From: Pseudomonas asplenii
GTDB lineage: Bacteria; Pseudomonadota; Gammaproteobacteria; Pseudomonadales; Pseudomonadaceae
Direction: 5' to 3'
NCBI RefSeq assembly: GCF_001293465.1
Contig: NZ_JSYZ01000003.1
Span: 343,901-407,900 of the forward strand
DNA length: 64,000 nt
Below, one piece after another: positions 8,453-16,565 of the stretch (within the stretch, counting starts at the first letter, position 1; each line of letters opens with the position of its first letter). The notes under the pieces are model-generated. The model was given only the letters and a program-made list of their open reading frames with translations. It was not told the origin of the DNA and did not search any database. Position numbers and translations under genes: made by a program.

Positions 8453-9730
8453 TCAGGAGGCCTGGTTGCTCGCCAGCACTGGCAACCGCGCCAGTTTCAG
8501 TGCTACCAGCAAGGCCACCACCAGCAGGCCGCCAATGAACATCCCGATGCCATTCCAGCCCGCGTAGTGCCAGGCCACGCCGCCCAGCGTACCGGCGACG
8601 CTGGAGCCGGCGTAGTAGCAGAACAGGTACAGCGATGAGGCCTGGCCCTTGGCTTTCAGGGCACGGCGGCCGATCCAGCTGCTGGCGACCGAGTGCGCGC
8701 CGAAGAAACCGAAGGTGAACAGCAGCACTCCGCCGATCACCACCGGCAGCGGCGTGACCAGCGTCAGGGCGATGCCCAGCAGCATGGTCACGATCATCGA
8801 CCACAGCACCTTGCGCCGACCCAGCTTGTCGGCCAGTGCGCCGATCTGCGCCGAGCTGTAGATGCCCGACAGGTAGACGATCGACAGCAGGCCGACAAAC
8901 GCCTGGCTCAGGCCGTAGGGCTCGGCCAGCAGACGATAGCCGATGTAGTTGAACAGGGTCACGAAGGCGCCCATCAGCAGGAAAGCTTCGAGGAACAGCC
9001 ACGGCAGGCCGGCATCGCGGAAGTGGATGGTGAAGCCGTTGAGCAGGTTGCGGGTGTTGAGCCGGCTCGGGCGGAAGTTGCGCGACTCCGGCAGGATCCG
9101 CCAGAACACCGTCGCGGCGATCAGCGCCAGGCCGCCGATCACCAGTAGCGCGGTGTGCCAACTGACGAAGTCGATCAGCACGCCGATGATCAGCCGCCCG
9201 CTCATCCCGCCGATGGCGTTGCCGCCGATGTACAGGCCCATGGCGAAGCCGATGTGCCGGGGGTGGATCTCTTCGCTCAGGTAGGTCATGCCGACCGCGG
9301 CCAGGCCGCTCAGCGACAGGCCCACCAGCGCACGCATGAGCAGCACACCCTGCCAGTTGGGCATGAAGGCACCGAGGATCGTGAACAGCGCGGCACTGAA
9401 CAGCGCGACCACCATCACCGGCTTGCGCCCAAGGCTGTCGGAAATCGGCCCGGTGATCAACAGACCGATGGCCAGCATCGCGGTGGCGACCGACAGGATC
9501 AGGCTGCTCTGGGCGGCATTGATCCCGTACTCCTTCGACAGCACCGGCATCATCGGTTGCACGCAGTACAACAGGGCGAAGGTCGCGAAGCCGCCGCAGA
9601 ACAGCGCCAGCACGGTGCGCATGAACGCCGGGGTGCCTTTTTCGATGTAGGTGTCGCTGGGGCGGGGGGCAATAGCGTCGGGGACGTCGGGGGGAACTTC
9701 GTGAGCGAGGGGAGCGACAGCAGTTTTCAC
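8453..9730 (-). CDS. MFS transporter (YnfM-like)
   Basis: Inner-membrane major facilitator with about 12 hydrophobic helices and the MFS motif A form DSLGRKP after helix 2, repeated as ADKLGRRK in the second half. The sequence resembles the YnfM / arabinose-efflux-like group; the substrate is unknown. The start is uncertain. The frame opens at 9775, with an ATG at 9751 and a GTG at 9730. The GTG was chosen because GAGG lies 6 bases upstream and the protein (425 residues) then begins just before a polar N-terminal arm. It is divergent from a LysR-type gene, which suggests that regulator controls it. Confidence 0.85.
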   Translation of the reverse strand: MKTAVAPLAHEVPPDVPDAIAPRPSDTYIEKGTPAFMRTVLALFCGGFATFALLYCVQPMMPVLSKEYGINAAQSSLILSVATAMLAIGLLITGPISDSLGRKPVMVVALFSAALFTILGAFMPNWQGVLLMRALVGLSLSGLAAVGMTYLSEEIHPRHIGFAMGLYIGGNAIGGMSGRLIIGVLIDFVSWHTALLVIGGLALIAATVFWRILPESRNFRPSRLNTRNLLNGFTIHFRDAGLPWLFLEAFLLMGAFVTLFNYIGYRLLAEPYGLSQAFVGLLSIVYLSGIYSSAQIGALADKLGRRKVLWSMIVTMLLGIALTLVTPLPVVIGGVLLFTFGFFGAHSVASSWIGRRALKAKGQASSLYLFCYYAGSSVAGTLGGVAWHYAGWNGIGMFIGGLLVVALLVALKLARLPVLASNQAS

Positions 9731-9787
9731 GGTGGACCTCGGGAGGTGCATTCGGTCAGGCAGTGAAAAAATCATATAGCTGGCTAA

Positions 9788-9803
9788 ATATTCTTTCCAA
9801 TAT
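9788..9803. promoter_or_regulatory. Candidate LysR-type operator between the MFS and LysR genes
   Basis: A perfect 5-base inverted repeat, ATATT-N6-AATAT, lies in the 118-base AT-rich gap between the two divergent genes. A weaker pair, ACCT-N7-AGGT, lies at 9812-9826. LysR proteins commonly bind such interrupted palindromes between their own gene and a divergent target. This is inference from position and symmetry only. Confidence 0.35.
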
Positions 9804-9848
9804 ATTGTTCGACCTGTTTGATAGGTTTAACGACTTAATGAGGTGCCC

Positions 9849-10748
9849 ATGGAATTGCGTCATCTGCGCTACTTCATCGCCGTCGCCGAAGAGCTGCATT
9901 TCGGTCGCGCCGCAGAGCTGCTGGGGATCTCCCAGCCGCCGCTGAGCCAGCAGATCCAGGCGCTGGAGCAGGAGCTGGGGGCGCGTTTGTTCGAGCGGAC
10001 CAACCGTCGGGTCGAACTCAGCGAGGCGGGTCGGCTGTTTCTGGAGGAGGCCCGATTGGTGCTGGCGCAGGTCGACAAGGCGGCGGATGTGGCCCGGCGT
10101 GCCCAACTGGGCGAGTTGGGTGAACTGAAGATCGGTTTCACCTCGTCGGCTCCCTTCAACTCGACGATTCCCCAGGTGATCTTCTCGTTTCGCCAAGCCT
10201 ACCCGGCGGTACACCTGAACCTGCAGGAAATGAGCAGCAAGAGGGTCGCCGACGCGCTGATGGACGAGTCGATCGAGGTCGGCCTGATGCGTCCACTGGC
10301 GTTGCCCGATGCCCTACATGTGGTCGAGTTGATGCGCGAGCCGCTGGTGGCGGTGCTCAGCGCCAAGCACCCGCTGGCCAATGGCAGCGAGGCGGGTCTG
10401 CACCTGTCGGAGCTGGCGCAGGAGCCTTTCGTGTTTTTCCCGCGCAGCTATGGCAGCGGTCTGTACGCGCAATTGATGACCCTGGCGCGGCAGGCCGGCT
10501 TCAGCCCGCACTTCGCCCAGGAGGCGGGCGAGGCGATGACCATCATCGGGCTGGTGGCGGCGGGTCTTGGGGTTTCGGTGTTGCCGGCGTCCTACCAGCG
10601 CATCCGCATCGATGGCGTGGTCTACCGGCGCCTGCTCGACCCGGACGCGATCTCCTCGGTGTGGCTGGTGCAGCGCAAGGACCAGAAGTCGCCGATGGCC
10701 AAGGCGTTTGTCGAGTTGCTGACGCAGCGGGCAACAGAGAGGGTTTGA
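9849..10748 (+). CDS. LysR-family transcriptional regulator
   Basis: DNA-binding regulator of 299 residues. The winged helix-turn-helix is at the N-terminus (LRYFIAVAEELHFGRAAELLGISQPPLSQQI), followed by the periplasmic-binding-like effector domain (TSSAPFNSTIPQVI..., VAAGLGVSVLPAS). ATG at 9849 is preferred over GTG at 9843 because it places MELRHLRYF at the N-terminus, as in relatives. It is divergent from the MFS gene, its most likely target. The effector is unknown. Confidence 0.92.
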   Translation: MELRHLRYFIAVAEELHFGRAAELLGISQPPLSQQIQALEQELGARLFERTNRRVELSEAGRLFLEEARLVLAQVDKAADVARRAQLGELGELKIGFTSSAPFNSTIPQVIFSFRQAYPAVHLNLQEMSSKRVADALMDESIEVGLMRPLALPDALHVVELMREPLVAVLSAKHPLANGSEAGLHLSELAQEPFVFFPRSYGSGLYAQLMTLARQAGFSPHFAQEAGEAMTIIGLVAAGLGVSVLPASYQRIRIDGVVYRRLLDPDAISSVWLVQRKDQKSPMAKAFVELLTQRATERV

Positions 10749-10806
10749 TTCTGCTGGGTTCAGTAGAGATTTCAGACGGGGAGCGCTTATTTGGCTGATC
10801 TTTCTG

Positions 10807-10826
10807 GTGTAGCCTTTGGGCCACAC
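10807..10826. promoter_or_regulatory. Candidate autoregulatory operator of the toxin-antitoxin pair
   Basis: An imperfect inverted repeat (GTGTAGCC - TTTG - GGCCACAC, one mismatch per arm) ends 6 bases before the toxin start codon. Antitoxins of this type normally repress their own operon, and the site is well placed for that. Not tested. Confidence 0.35.
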
Positions 10827-10832
10827 TAGGCC

Positions 10833-11138
10833 ATGATGGAAATTATTCGAAGTGCGGCGTTTTCCGAATGGCTCAGCATGTTGCCTGACAGTCGTGCACG
10901 GGTTCGCATACAGGTTCGTATCGATCGTATGGCCGACGGCAACTTTGGTGACGTGAAGTCAGTGGGTAAGGGACTGAATGAGGTCCGAGTCGATTATGGG
11001 CCAGGTTATCGGGTGTATTTCACTTATCAGGGTCATCATTTGGTGATCCTTCTTTGTGGCGGAGATAAAAGCAGCCAGCGCCGCGACATCAAGCAAGCTT
11101 CGCTGATTGCCAAGGCCTGGAGAGAGTCGGGAACATGA
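10833..11138 (+). CDS. RelE/ParE-superfamily toxin (addiction module killer protein)
   Basis: Small basic protein of 101 residues with the pattern of the addiction-module killer family: an N-terminal FSEWLSMLPDSRARVRIQVRIDRM helix pair, the NEVRVDYGPGYRVYF strand region and the C-terminal LLCGGDKSSQRRDI motif. Relatives are RelE-like ribosome-dependent mRNA interferases. Two ATG codons (10833, 10836) are possible starts. It overlaps the antitoxin gene by 4 bases. Base composition is lower in GC than the neighbours, suggesting later acquisition. Confidence 0.88.
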   Translation: MMEIIRSAAFSEWLSMLPDSRARVRIQVRIDRMADGNFGDVKSVGKGLNEVRVDYGPGYRVYFTYQGHHLVILLCGGDKSSQRRDIKQASLIAKAWRESGT

Positions 11139-11422
11139 CTGAGCAATTCGCAAAATGGGATTCAGCCGAGTACCTCAAGACTGCAGAGGACATGGCCAAT
11201 TATCTGGATGCCTGTATGGAGGAGGCCGGTGACGATCCTGCTTTCATAGCCAAGGCCTTGGGGACGCTCGCCAGGGCGCGTGGCATGACGCATGTGGCGC
11301 GTGAGTCGGGGCTTTCTCGTGAAAGCTTGTATCGCGCCTTGTCCGGTGAGGGTAACCCGGAGTTTGGCACCATCCTGAAAGTGGTCAGGGCCTTGGGACT
11401 CAAGCTTCACGCTTCCACCTGA
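11135..11422 (+). CDS. HTH antitoxin (addiction module antidote protein)
   Basis: Cognate antitoxin of the preceding toxin: 95 residues with a Xre-like helix-turn-helix (MTHVARESGLSRESLYRALSGEGNPEFGTILKVVRALGLKL, about residues 51-91). The toxin-first order and the ATGA overlap are typical of this family. It is expected to neutralise the toxin and repress the operon. Confidence 0.88.
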   Translation: MTEQFAKWDSAEYLKTAEDMANYLDACMEEAGDDPAFIAKALGTLARARGMTHVARESGLSRESLYRALSGEGNPEFGTILKVVRALGLKLHAST

Positions 11423-11470
11423 GTGTGTCGAGTGGCGTGAATGCCCTGGCGCTGGCATTGGCCTGCTGGC

Positions 11471-11494
11471 GGTGGTGTCGTGATCGACACCACC
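11471..11494. terminator. Perfect hairpin between convergent genes
   Basis: Ten-base perfect stem (GGTGGTGTCG / CGACACCACC) with a TGAT loop, 48 bases after the antitoxin stop and 36 bases after the end of the last APE-cluster gene on the other strand. No U-run follows on either strand, so it may be a weak bidirectional terminator or a 3'-end stabiliser. Confidence 0.45.
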
Positions 11495-11530
11495 CACCGG
11501 TTGTTACCAACTGACAGCCTTCACTGCCGG

Positions 11531-11977
11531 TTACTGCACCTTCGACAGGTCACCCTTGAGCGCTACGCCACCGATGAATGCGCCTGCATGGCACTCGTAG
11601 GTGGTCGGGCTCCTGGTTTCGTTACGCTTGTAGTAGCTGACGATATTGGTCACCGCGTTCGCCCCGGCTTTTTTCGCTGCGTCGTGCAGGGTGATCAGTG
11701 CCGACTGCAGGGCCCAGGCGCAGGCTTCCTCGTCGCTCTTGTTGAAGGCGTTGGTCTTCTTGTTGGTGACCGCGCCCGGGCTGACTACCGTGACCTTGCC
11801 CTTGGGCGTGTTGCCCGCCAGGTAGAACTTGACGCTGCCATCGATCTTGCCGGTGCTGACCGCTTCGGCCACCACCTTGTCGAATGGCAGGTTCAGCGTA
11901 GTGTCGCGCGCCTGGCTCAGGCCTGGCAGGCAGCACAACAGCAGCGCGGCAGCGGCGGCCCAGGTTTTTGTCTTCAT
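11531..11977 (-). CDS. Small exported protein at the end of the APE cluster (misnamed 'excinuclease ATPase subunit' family)
   Basis: Protein of 148 residues with a Sec signal peptide (MKTKTWAAAAALLLCCLPGLSQA, cleavage after about residue 23) and no membrane anchor, so probably periplasmic. The segment TNKKTNAFNKSDEEACAWALQSALI and the NIVSYYKRN motif match a family that databases often name excinuclease ATPase subunit; nothing here resembles UvrA and that name should not be trusted. The ATG at 11977 has AAGGAG 6 bases upstream, so the upstream TTG is not used. It is last in the APE transcription unit. Function unknown. Confidence 0.8.
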   Translation of the reverse strand: MKTKTWAAAAALLLCCLPGLSQARDTTLNLPFDKVVAEAVSTGKIDGSVKFYLAGNTPKGKVTVVSPGAVTNKKTNAFNKSDEEACAWALQSALITLHDAAKKAGANAVTNIVSYYKRNETRSPTTYECHAGAFIGGVALKGDLSKVQ

Positions 11978-12016
11978 GGTCAACTCCTTGTTTTGCGATG
12001 CACGGAAAAAACGTGG

Positions 12017-12457
12017 TTACTGGCTGATCGGCTGCGCCTCGCCGACACCGATGGCGCGAGCGGTGCTCTGGGCATCGTGGTCGCGCAGCTCACGCAGGAT
12101 GCCCTTGTCCAGCAGGCGCACCCAGCGGATGTAGTTCTTGTGGATCTTGCCATCCTTGTAGTCCATGCCGCTGCTGTCGCGGTAGGCGATGTTGTAGCCG
12201 CTGGCGCTGTAGTTGATGTCGATCTCGACGTGGAATTTCTCGCGCACGGTGATCTCGGCCTGGATCTGCGACGGGTTGACCCGCTGCACGCTCCACTTGC
12301 GCTTGACCAGGGTGGTGAGGATCGCCTGTTTCATCTGCTCCTGGCTGGTCTGGATCTCGGGCGTGACGGTGCGGGTCGGGGTGATGATCTTCTTGCTGGT
12401 GCAACCGGCGGTCACCAGCAGGGCCAGGGCGATCAGTACAACGCGAAACAGGGACAT
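12017..12457 (-). CDS. Putative lipoprotein near the end of the APE cluster
   Basis: Protein of 146 residues. The N-terminus is a lipoprotein signal with a loose lipobox VTAG/C at Cys19 (Thr instead of the usual Leu at -3). The mature part (QAILTTLVKRKWSVQRVNPSQIQAEITVREKFHVEIDINYSASGYNI) looks like a small alpha/beta domain for the cell envelope. GGAG lies 7 bases before the ATG. It follows apeR after 24 bases and precedes the small exported protein by 39 bases, so it is probably co-transcribed. No firm family recognised; a role in pigment placement is only guilt by association. Confidence 0.75.
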   Translation of the reverse strand: MSLFRVVLIALALLVTAGCTSKKIITPTRTVTPEIQTSQEQMKQAILTTLVKRKWSVQRVNPSQIQAEITVREKFHVEIDINYSASGYNIAYRDSSGMDYKDGKIHKNYIRWVRLLDKGILRELRDHDAQSTARAIGVGEAQPISQ

Positions 12458-12481
12458 TCCATTTCTCCAGTGGGGTAAGAA

Positions 12482-13708
12482 TCAGGACCAGCGACGGAAC
12501 ACCAGCGAGGTGTTCACGCCGCCGAAGGCGAAGTTGTTGTTCATCACGTACTCGTTGCTCATCTGCCGGAACTCGCCGCGCAGGTAGTCCAGCTCGGCGC
12601 ATTGCGGGTCGACCTGGTCGAGGTTGAGGGTGTGCACGTAGCTGTCGCGGTTCATCATCTCGATGCTGAACCAGGACTCCAGCGCGCCACAGGCGCCGAG
12701 GGTGTGGCCGAGGAAGCTCTTTTGCGAACTGATGGGCATGCGGCTGCCGAACAGGCTCTGGGTCGCCAGCGTCTCGGCGATATCGCCCTGTTCGGTGGCG
12801 GTGCCGTGGCCGTTCACATAGCCGATGGCCTCCGGGGCGAGCCCGGCGTCCTCCAGCGCCAGTTCCATGGCCCGGCGCATGGTGGCCTGTTCCGGACGGG
12901 TCGCGTGCTGGCCGTCGGCATTGCTGCCGAAACCGACGATTTCCGCATGGATATGCGCGCCGCGCGCCAGGGCATGTTCCAACTCCTCGAGCACCAGCAT
13001 GCCGCCCCCCTCGCCGATCACCAGGCCGTCGCGGCCGCTGTCGTAGGGACGTGGGCTGGTGTGCGGGGCATCGTTCTTCAGGCTGGTGGCGTAGAGCGCA
13101 TCGAACACCATGGCTTCGGTGGCGCACAGTTCTTCCGCGCCGCCGGCGAGCATCATCGGCAGGCGACCGAACTTGATCGCCTCATAGGCATAGCCGATGC
13201 CCTGGCTGCCGCTGGTGCAGGCGCTGGAGGTGGGGATCAGGCGGCCTGTGAGGCCGAAGAAGATGCTGATGTTGGCTGCGGTGGTGTGGGGCATCATGCG
13301 CACGTAGGAGTTGGCGTTGAGTCCCTCGGCCACCGAGTTGATCAGCATCATGCCGAAGGCCTTGATCTCGTCGGTGCTGCCGGTGGACGAACCGCAGGCC
13401 ACGCCCATGCGCCCATCGCGAATGATTTCGTTGCCGAGCAGGCCGGCGTCGGCCAGGGCCATTTCGGCGGCACCGACGGCGAAGCGCGAGACCCGGCCCA
13501 TGCTGCGCAACTGCTTGCGGGTCCAGTGGGACGGCACCGCGTAGTCATCCACCGGTCCGGCCAGGCGCGTATTGAGTTCGCTGAAGCGGTTCCATTCGTC
13601 CATGCGCCGGATACCGCTGCGGCCGGCGCGGAAGTTGGCCTCGATACTGGCCCAGTCGCTGCCCAGCGAGGTGATGCCGGCCATGCCGGTGACGACGACG
13701 CGTTTCAT
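12482..13708 (-). CDS. apeR: Beta-ketoacyl-ACP synthase of the APE cluster (ApeR-like)
   Basis: Condensing enzyme of 408 residues of the FabB/FabF type, with the complete Cys-His-His triad: Cys164 (SSACTSGSQ), His301 (NGHGTATEQ) and His335 (SFLGHTLGA). In the aryl polyene pathway one such synthase acts separately from the ApeO/ApeC pair. The letter is assigned from the order of the cluster, which follows C to R. The start ATG overlaps the apeQ stop by one base (TGATG); the GTG six bases upstream is less likely. Confidence 0.88.
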   Translation of the reverse strand: MKRVVVTGMAGITSLGSDWASIEANFRAGRSGIRRMDEWNRFSELNTRLAGPVDDYAVPSHWTRKQLRSMGRVSRFAVGAAEMALADAGLLGNEIIRDGRMGVACGSSTGSTDEIKAFGMMLINSVAEGLNANSYVRMMPHTTAANISIFFGLTGRLIPTSSACTSGSQGIGYAYEAIKFGRLPMMLAGGAEELCATEAMVFDALYATSLKNDAPHTSPRPYDSGRDGLVIGEGGGMLVLEELEHALARGAHIHAEIVGFGSNADGQHATRPEQATMRRAMELALEDAGLAPEAIGYVNGHGTATEQGDIAETLATQSLFGSRMPISSQKSFLGHTLGACGALESWFSIEMMNRDSYVHTLNLDQVDPQCAELDYLRGEFRQMSNEYVMNNNFAFGGVNTSLVFRRWS

Positions 13709-14436
13709 CAGCACAGGCCTCCGTTGACGGCCAGAACCTGCCGGGTGATATAGGCAGCTTCCGCGGACATGAGGAAGTTCACCGCACCGGCGACTTCTTC
13801 CGGGGTGCCCATGCGCTGCGCGGGGATCATCTTCAGCAGTTCTTCGACCGGGACATTTTCATCGAGCATGGCGGTGTCGATCAGCCCCGGGGCCACGCAG
13901 TTGACGGTGATCCTGCGCTTGCCCAACTCGATCGCCAGGGCTTTGGCCGCGCCGATCAGGCCGGCTTTCGAGGCGCTGTAGTTGACTTGGCCACGGTTGC
14001 CGATCAGCCCGGAGACCGAGGTGATGCAGACCACCCGACCCGGCGCGCGGCGGCGGATCATCGGCATCATCAGCGGGTGCAGCACATTATAGAAACCGTC
14101 GAGGTTGGTGCGCAGCACCTGGTCCCAGTCATCGTCCGAGAGGGCCGGGAAGGCGCCGTCGCGGGTCAGGCCGGCGTTGAGCACCACGCCATAGTAGGCA
14201 CCGTGGGCCTCGACGTCGGCTTCGAGAATCGCCCGGCAGGTTTCCCGCTCGGACACGTCGAACTGCAGCACCCGGGCGTTGCGGCCCAGGGCCTGGATTT
14301 CGGCCTGCACGGCGTCCGCCTCGGCGCGACCGCTGCGGCAATGCAGCACCAGGTCATAACCGGCCTGGGCCAGGCGCAGGGCGATAGCACGGCCGATGCC
14401 ACGGCTGGAGCCGGTAACCAGAATGGATTCAGTCAT
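13708..14436 (-). CDS. apeQ: 3-ketoacyl-ACP reductase of the APE cluster (ApeQ)
   Basis: Short-chain dehydrogenase of the FabG type, 242 residues. It has the NADPH-binding TGSSRGIG (8-15), NAG (87-89) and the catalytic set Asn111, Ser140, Tyr153, Lys157. In polyene assembly it would reduce each 3-keto intermediate before dehydration by ApeP/ApeI. It lies between apeP (8-base overlap) and apeR. The cluster has no enoyl reductase, consistent with a polyene in which double bonds are kept. Confidence 0.92.
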   Translation of the reverse strand: MTESILVTGSSRGIGRAIALRLAQAGYDLVLHCRSGRAEADAVQAEIQALGRNARVLQFDVSERETCRAILEADVEAHGAYYGVVLNAGLTRDGAFPALSDDDWDQVLRTNLDGFYNVLHPLMMPMIRRRAPGRVVCITSVSGLIGNRGQVNYSASKAGLIGAAKALAIELGKRRITVNCVAPGLIDTAMLDENVPVEELLKMIPAQRMGTPEEVAGAVNFLMSAEAAYITRQVLAVNGGLC

Positions 14437-14893
14437 GGCTGGATTCCTGTGATTCGTTGAGATAGTCGGTGGCCTGGGGCGGACGGAACACGTTCAGGCG
14501 CGCCGAGGCCTGGATGGCCGGACCACTGAGGTGGCATTCGAATACTCCCATGCCGTTGTCGTCCTCCAGGGAGCGCTGGGCATGGATGGTCAGTTCGCTG
14601 CCCTGGGGGAACTGTTCGACGTTGCATTCGAACTTGCGGGTACCGAGCAGGAACCCCAGTTCCACCGGACGACCCTCGCTGCGGGCACGGCAGCCGGCAT
14701 AGGCGGCCACGCTCTGGGCCATCAGTTCGATGCCGACCCAGGCCGGCAGGCTGCCGTCCTCCCGGTTGAACAGGCCACCGGGGCGCACGGTGAGACGGGT
14801 GTGAATCTGCTCTTCATCGAAGGCCAGGACCTGATCGATGAGGATCATGTCTGCGGCGTGGGGCAGCAATTCGGCGAGCGGCCAATCGATCAT
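14429..14893 (-). CDS. apeP: Hotdog-fold 3-hydroxyacyl-ACP dehydratase of the APE cluster (ApeP)
   Basis: Protein of 154 residues related to FabA/FabZ dehydratases, with PHAADMILIDQVLAFD at the N-terminus (His12) and the helix AWVGIELMAQSVAAYAGC (Glu56). The frame is open far upstream inside apeO, but ATG at 14893 makes an ATGA with the apeO stop and gives the family length. ApeP is known to act together with ApeI, which here is fused to the CoA-ligase-like protein further upstream. Confidence 0.87.
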   Translation of the reverse strand: MIDWPLAELLPHAADMILIDQVLAFDEEQIHTRLTVRPGGLFNREDGSLPAWVGIELMAQSVAAYAGCRARSEGRPVELGFLLGTRKFECNVEQFPQGSELTIHAQRSLEDDNGMGVFECHLSGPAIQASARLNVFRPPQATDYLNESQESSHD

Positions 14894-16086
14894 GGGGCGT
14901 CTCCGATAATCAGGCTGACGTTGTTGCCGCCGAAGGCAAACGAGTTGCTCATCAGCCGGCGTGGGGTCGTGGGGTCGAGCCGGTCCTGTGGGCCGGCCCA
15001 GTGCAGCGCCGGCAACGCCGGGTCGGGCTGGCCGTCCCAGATGTGCGGCGGCAGGGCACCCTGCGGGTTCTCGGCGCTCAGGCTCAGCCAGCAGAACGCC
15101 GCCTCCAGCGCCCCGGCGGCACCGAGGGTGTGGCCGGTCATGGGCTTGGTCGAGGAGCAGGGCAGCTTGCCGGGGAAAAGGCCGGCCACCGCCAGGCTTT
15201 CCATGGCATCGTTGTGCTGGGTCGCGGTGCCGTGCAGGTTCAGGTAGGCGATCTCCTGCGGTTGCAGGCCGGCCTGGCGCAGCGCCTTGCTCATGGCTTG
15301 CCTGGCACCCTTGCCGGCCGGCTCCGGTGCGGAAATGTGGTAGGCGTCGCAACTGGCGCCGGCACCGAGCAGGGCGATCGAATGCGTCTCGCTGGCCTGG
15401 CGGGTCATCAGGAACAGCACGGCGGCTTCGCCGATATTGATGCCGTTGCGGTTCACCGAGAACGGGTTGCAGCGTCGCTCCGACACCGCCTCCAGTGCAC
15501 TGAAACCGTTGAGGGTCAGTTTGCACAGGCTGTCGACACCGCCGCACAGCACGGCGTCGCACAGGCCCAGGTCGAGCAGGCGCTGGGCACTCATCAGGGC
15601 GCGGGCGCTGGAGGTGCAGGCGGTGGAGATCACATAGGCCGGGCCGTCCAGTTGCAGCCAGTCGGCGAGGAAACTGGCCGGGGCACCGAGTTCCTGTTGC
15701 CGGTAGTCGTAGTCGGCAGGGAACTGCTGGTCACGCAGATAGCTGGCGATACCGCGGCTGGCTTCGTCGATGCCGGAGGTGCTGGTGCCCAGGACGATGC
15801 CGATGCGCTCGCGGCCATAGGTGGCGATGGCCTGCCGGATCGGCTCGGCGATCTGCAGGGTGGCCTCCATCAGCAACTGGTTGTTGCGGCTGTGCTGGTC
15901 GCTCAGTTCACTGGGCAAGGCCACCAGTTCGCCGCGCACGGCCGCGACCGGCAAGGCGCGTTCCGGGACCCAGCCGGTTTCGGCGCGAACCCCTGCGCAG
16001 TCGCCGGCGAACAGGTTGCGTGCGACTTCCTGCTTGTCGCGGCCCAGGGCGCAGATCAGGCCGAGGGCATTCAGGTAGGCGGTCAT
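14890..16086 (-). CDS. apeO: Beta-ketoacyl-ACP synthase of the APE cluster (ApeO)
   Basis: Condensing enzyme of 398 residues with triad Cys157 (STACTSSAR), His285 (NLHGTATQH) and His319 (PMTGHTLGA). Its place between apeN and apeP matches ApeO, the ketosynthase that pairs with the chain-length factor ApeC in characterised aryl polyene systems. The ATG at 16086 overlaps the apeN stop (ATGA) and gives normal KAS length; the open frame further upstream is apeN sequence. Confidence 0.88.
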   Translation of the reverse strand: MTAYLNALGLICALGRDKQEVARNLFAGDCAGVRAETGWVPERALPVAAVRGELVALPSELSDQHSRNNQLLMEATLQIAEPIRQAIATYGRERIGIVLGTSTSGIDEASRGIASYLRDQQFPADYDYRQQELGAPASFLADWLQLDGPAYVISTACTSSARALMSAQRLLDLGLCDAVLCGGVDSLCKLTLNGFSALEAVSERRCNPFSVNRNGINIGEAAVLFLMTRQASETHSIALLGAGASCDAYHISAPEPAGKGARQAMSKALRQAGLQPQEIAYLNLHGTATQHNDAMESLAVAGLFPGKLPCSSTKPMTGHTLGAAGALEAAFCWLSLSAENPQGALPPHIWDGQPDPALPALHWAGPQDRLDPTTPRRLMSNSFAFGGNNVSLIIGDAP

Positions 16087-16565
16087 GGCGCGCTCTCGTT
16101 CAACGGGCTGATGCTGTAGTGCAGACCTTGCGGCAGGTCGAGACGGAAGAACAACGGCTGGCGATAACTGACCCGCCACTGCTCGCCCAGTGCCCGCTGC
16201 CCGGCCTGCTGGCGGGCCGTCGGATAATTGTCCGCCAGCTCGGCCTGCGGCGTCAGTGCGAACAGCAGTGCGGCGAACAGTTCGCGGGCCTGCGGGTTGG
16301 GTGGCAGCAGGCCGTCGGCGTGCCAGTCACCGTCTTGCAGGAGCTGGCGCGCCAGGGGGATACCCAGCGGGTCCATCAGCGACCAGCGCAGGCCACCGGC
16401 CTCGCGCTGGATCACCAGCAGCCAGTCCTGGCGCAGGCCGTCCTGCTGGCGCTCGACCAGCAGTTGCAGCGGCAGGGCCAGGGTCGGTGTGTGTGTGGGC
16501 AGCGGCAGGCGGCTGGCGCAGGCGCCCAGCAGCAGGAAGCAGCCCAGCAACAGTGCACGTATCAT
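16083..16565 (-). CDS. apeN: DUF3261 lipoprotein of the APE cluster (ApeN)
   Basis: Protein of 160 residues with a lipoprotein signal (LLLGAC, Cys16) and a DUF3261-type body. The region LPLQLLVERQQDGLRQDWLLVIQREAGGLRWSLMDPLGIPLARQLL resembles outer-membrane lipoprotein receptor folds. DUF3261 proteins are regular members of aryl polyene clusters, probably acting in the final transfer of the pigment to the outer membrane. ATGA overlaps on both sides. Confidence 0.82.
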   Translation of the reverse strand: MIRALLLGCFLLLGACASRLPLPTHTPTLALPLQLLVERQQDGLRQDWLLVIQREAGGLRWSLMDPLGIPLARQLLQDGDWHADGLLPPNPQARELFAALLFALTPQAELADNYPTARQQAGQRALGEQWRVSYRQPLFFRLDLPQGLHYSISPLNESAP

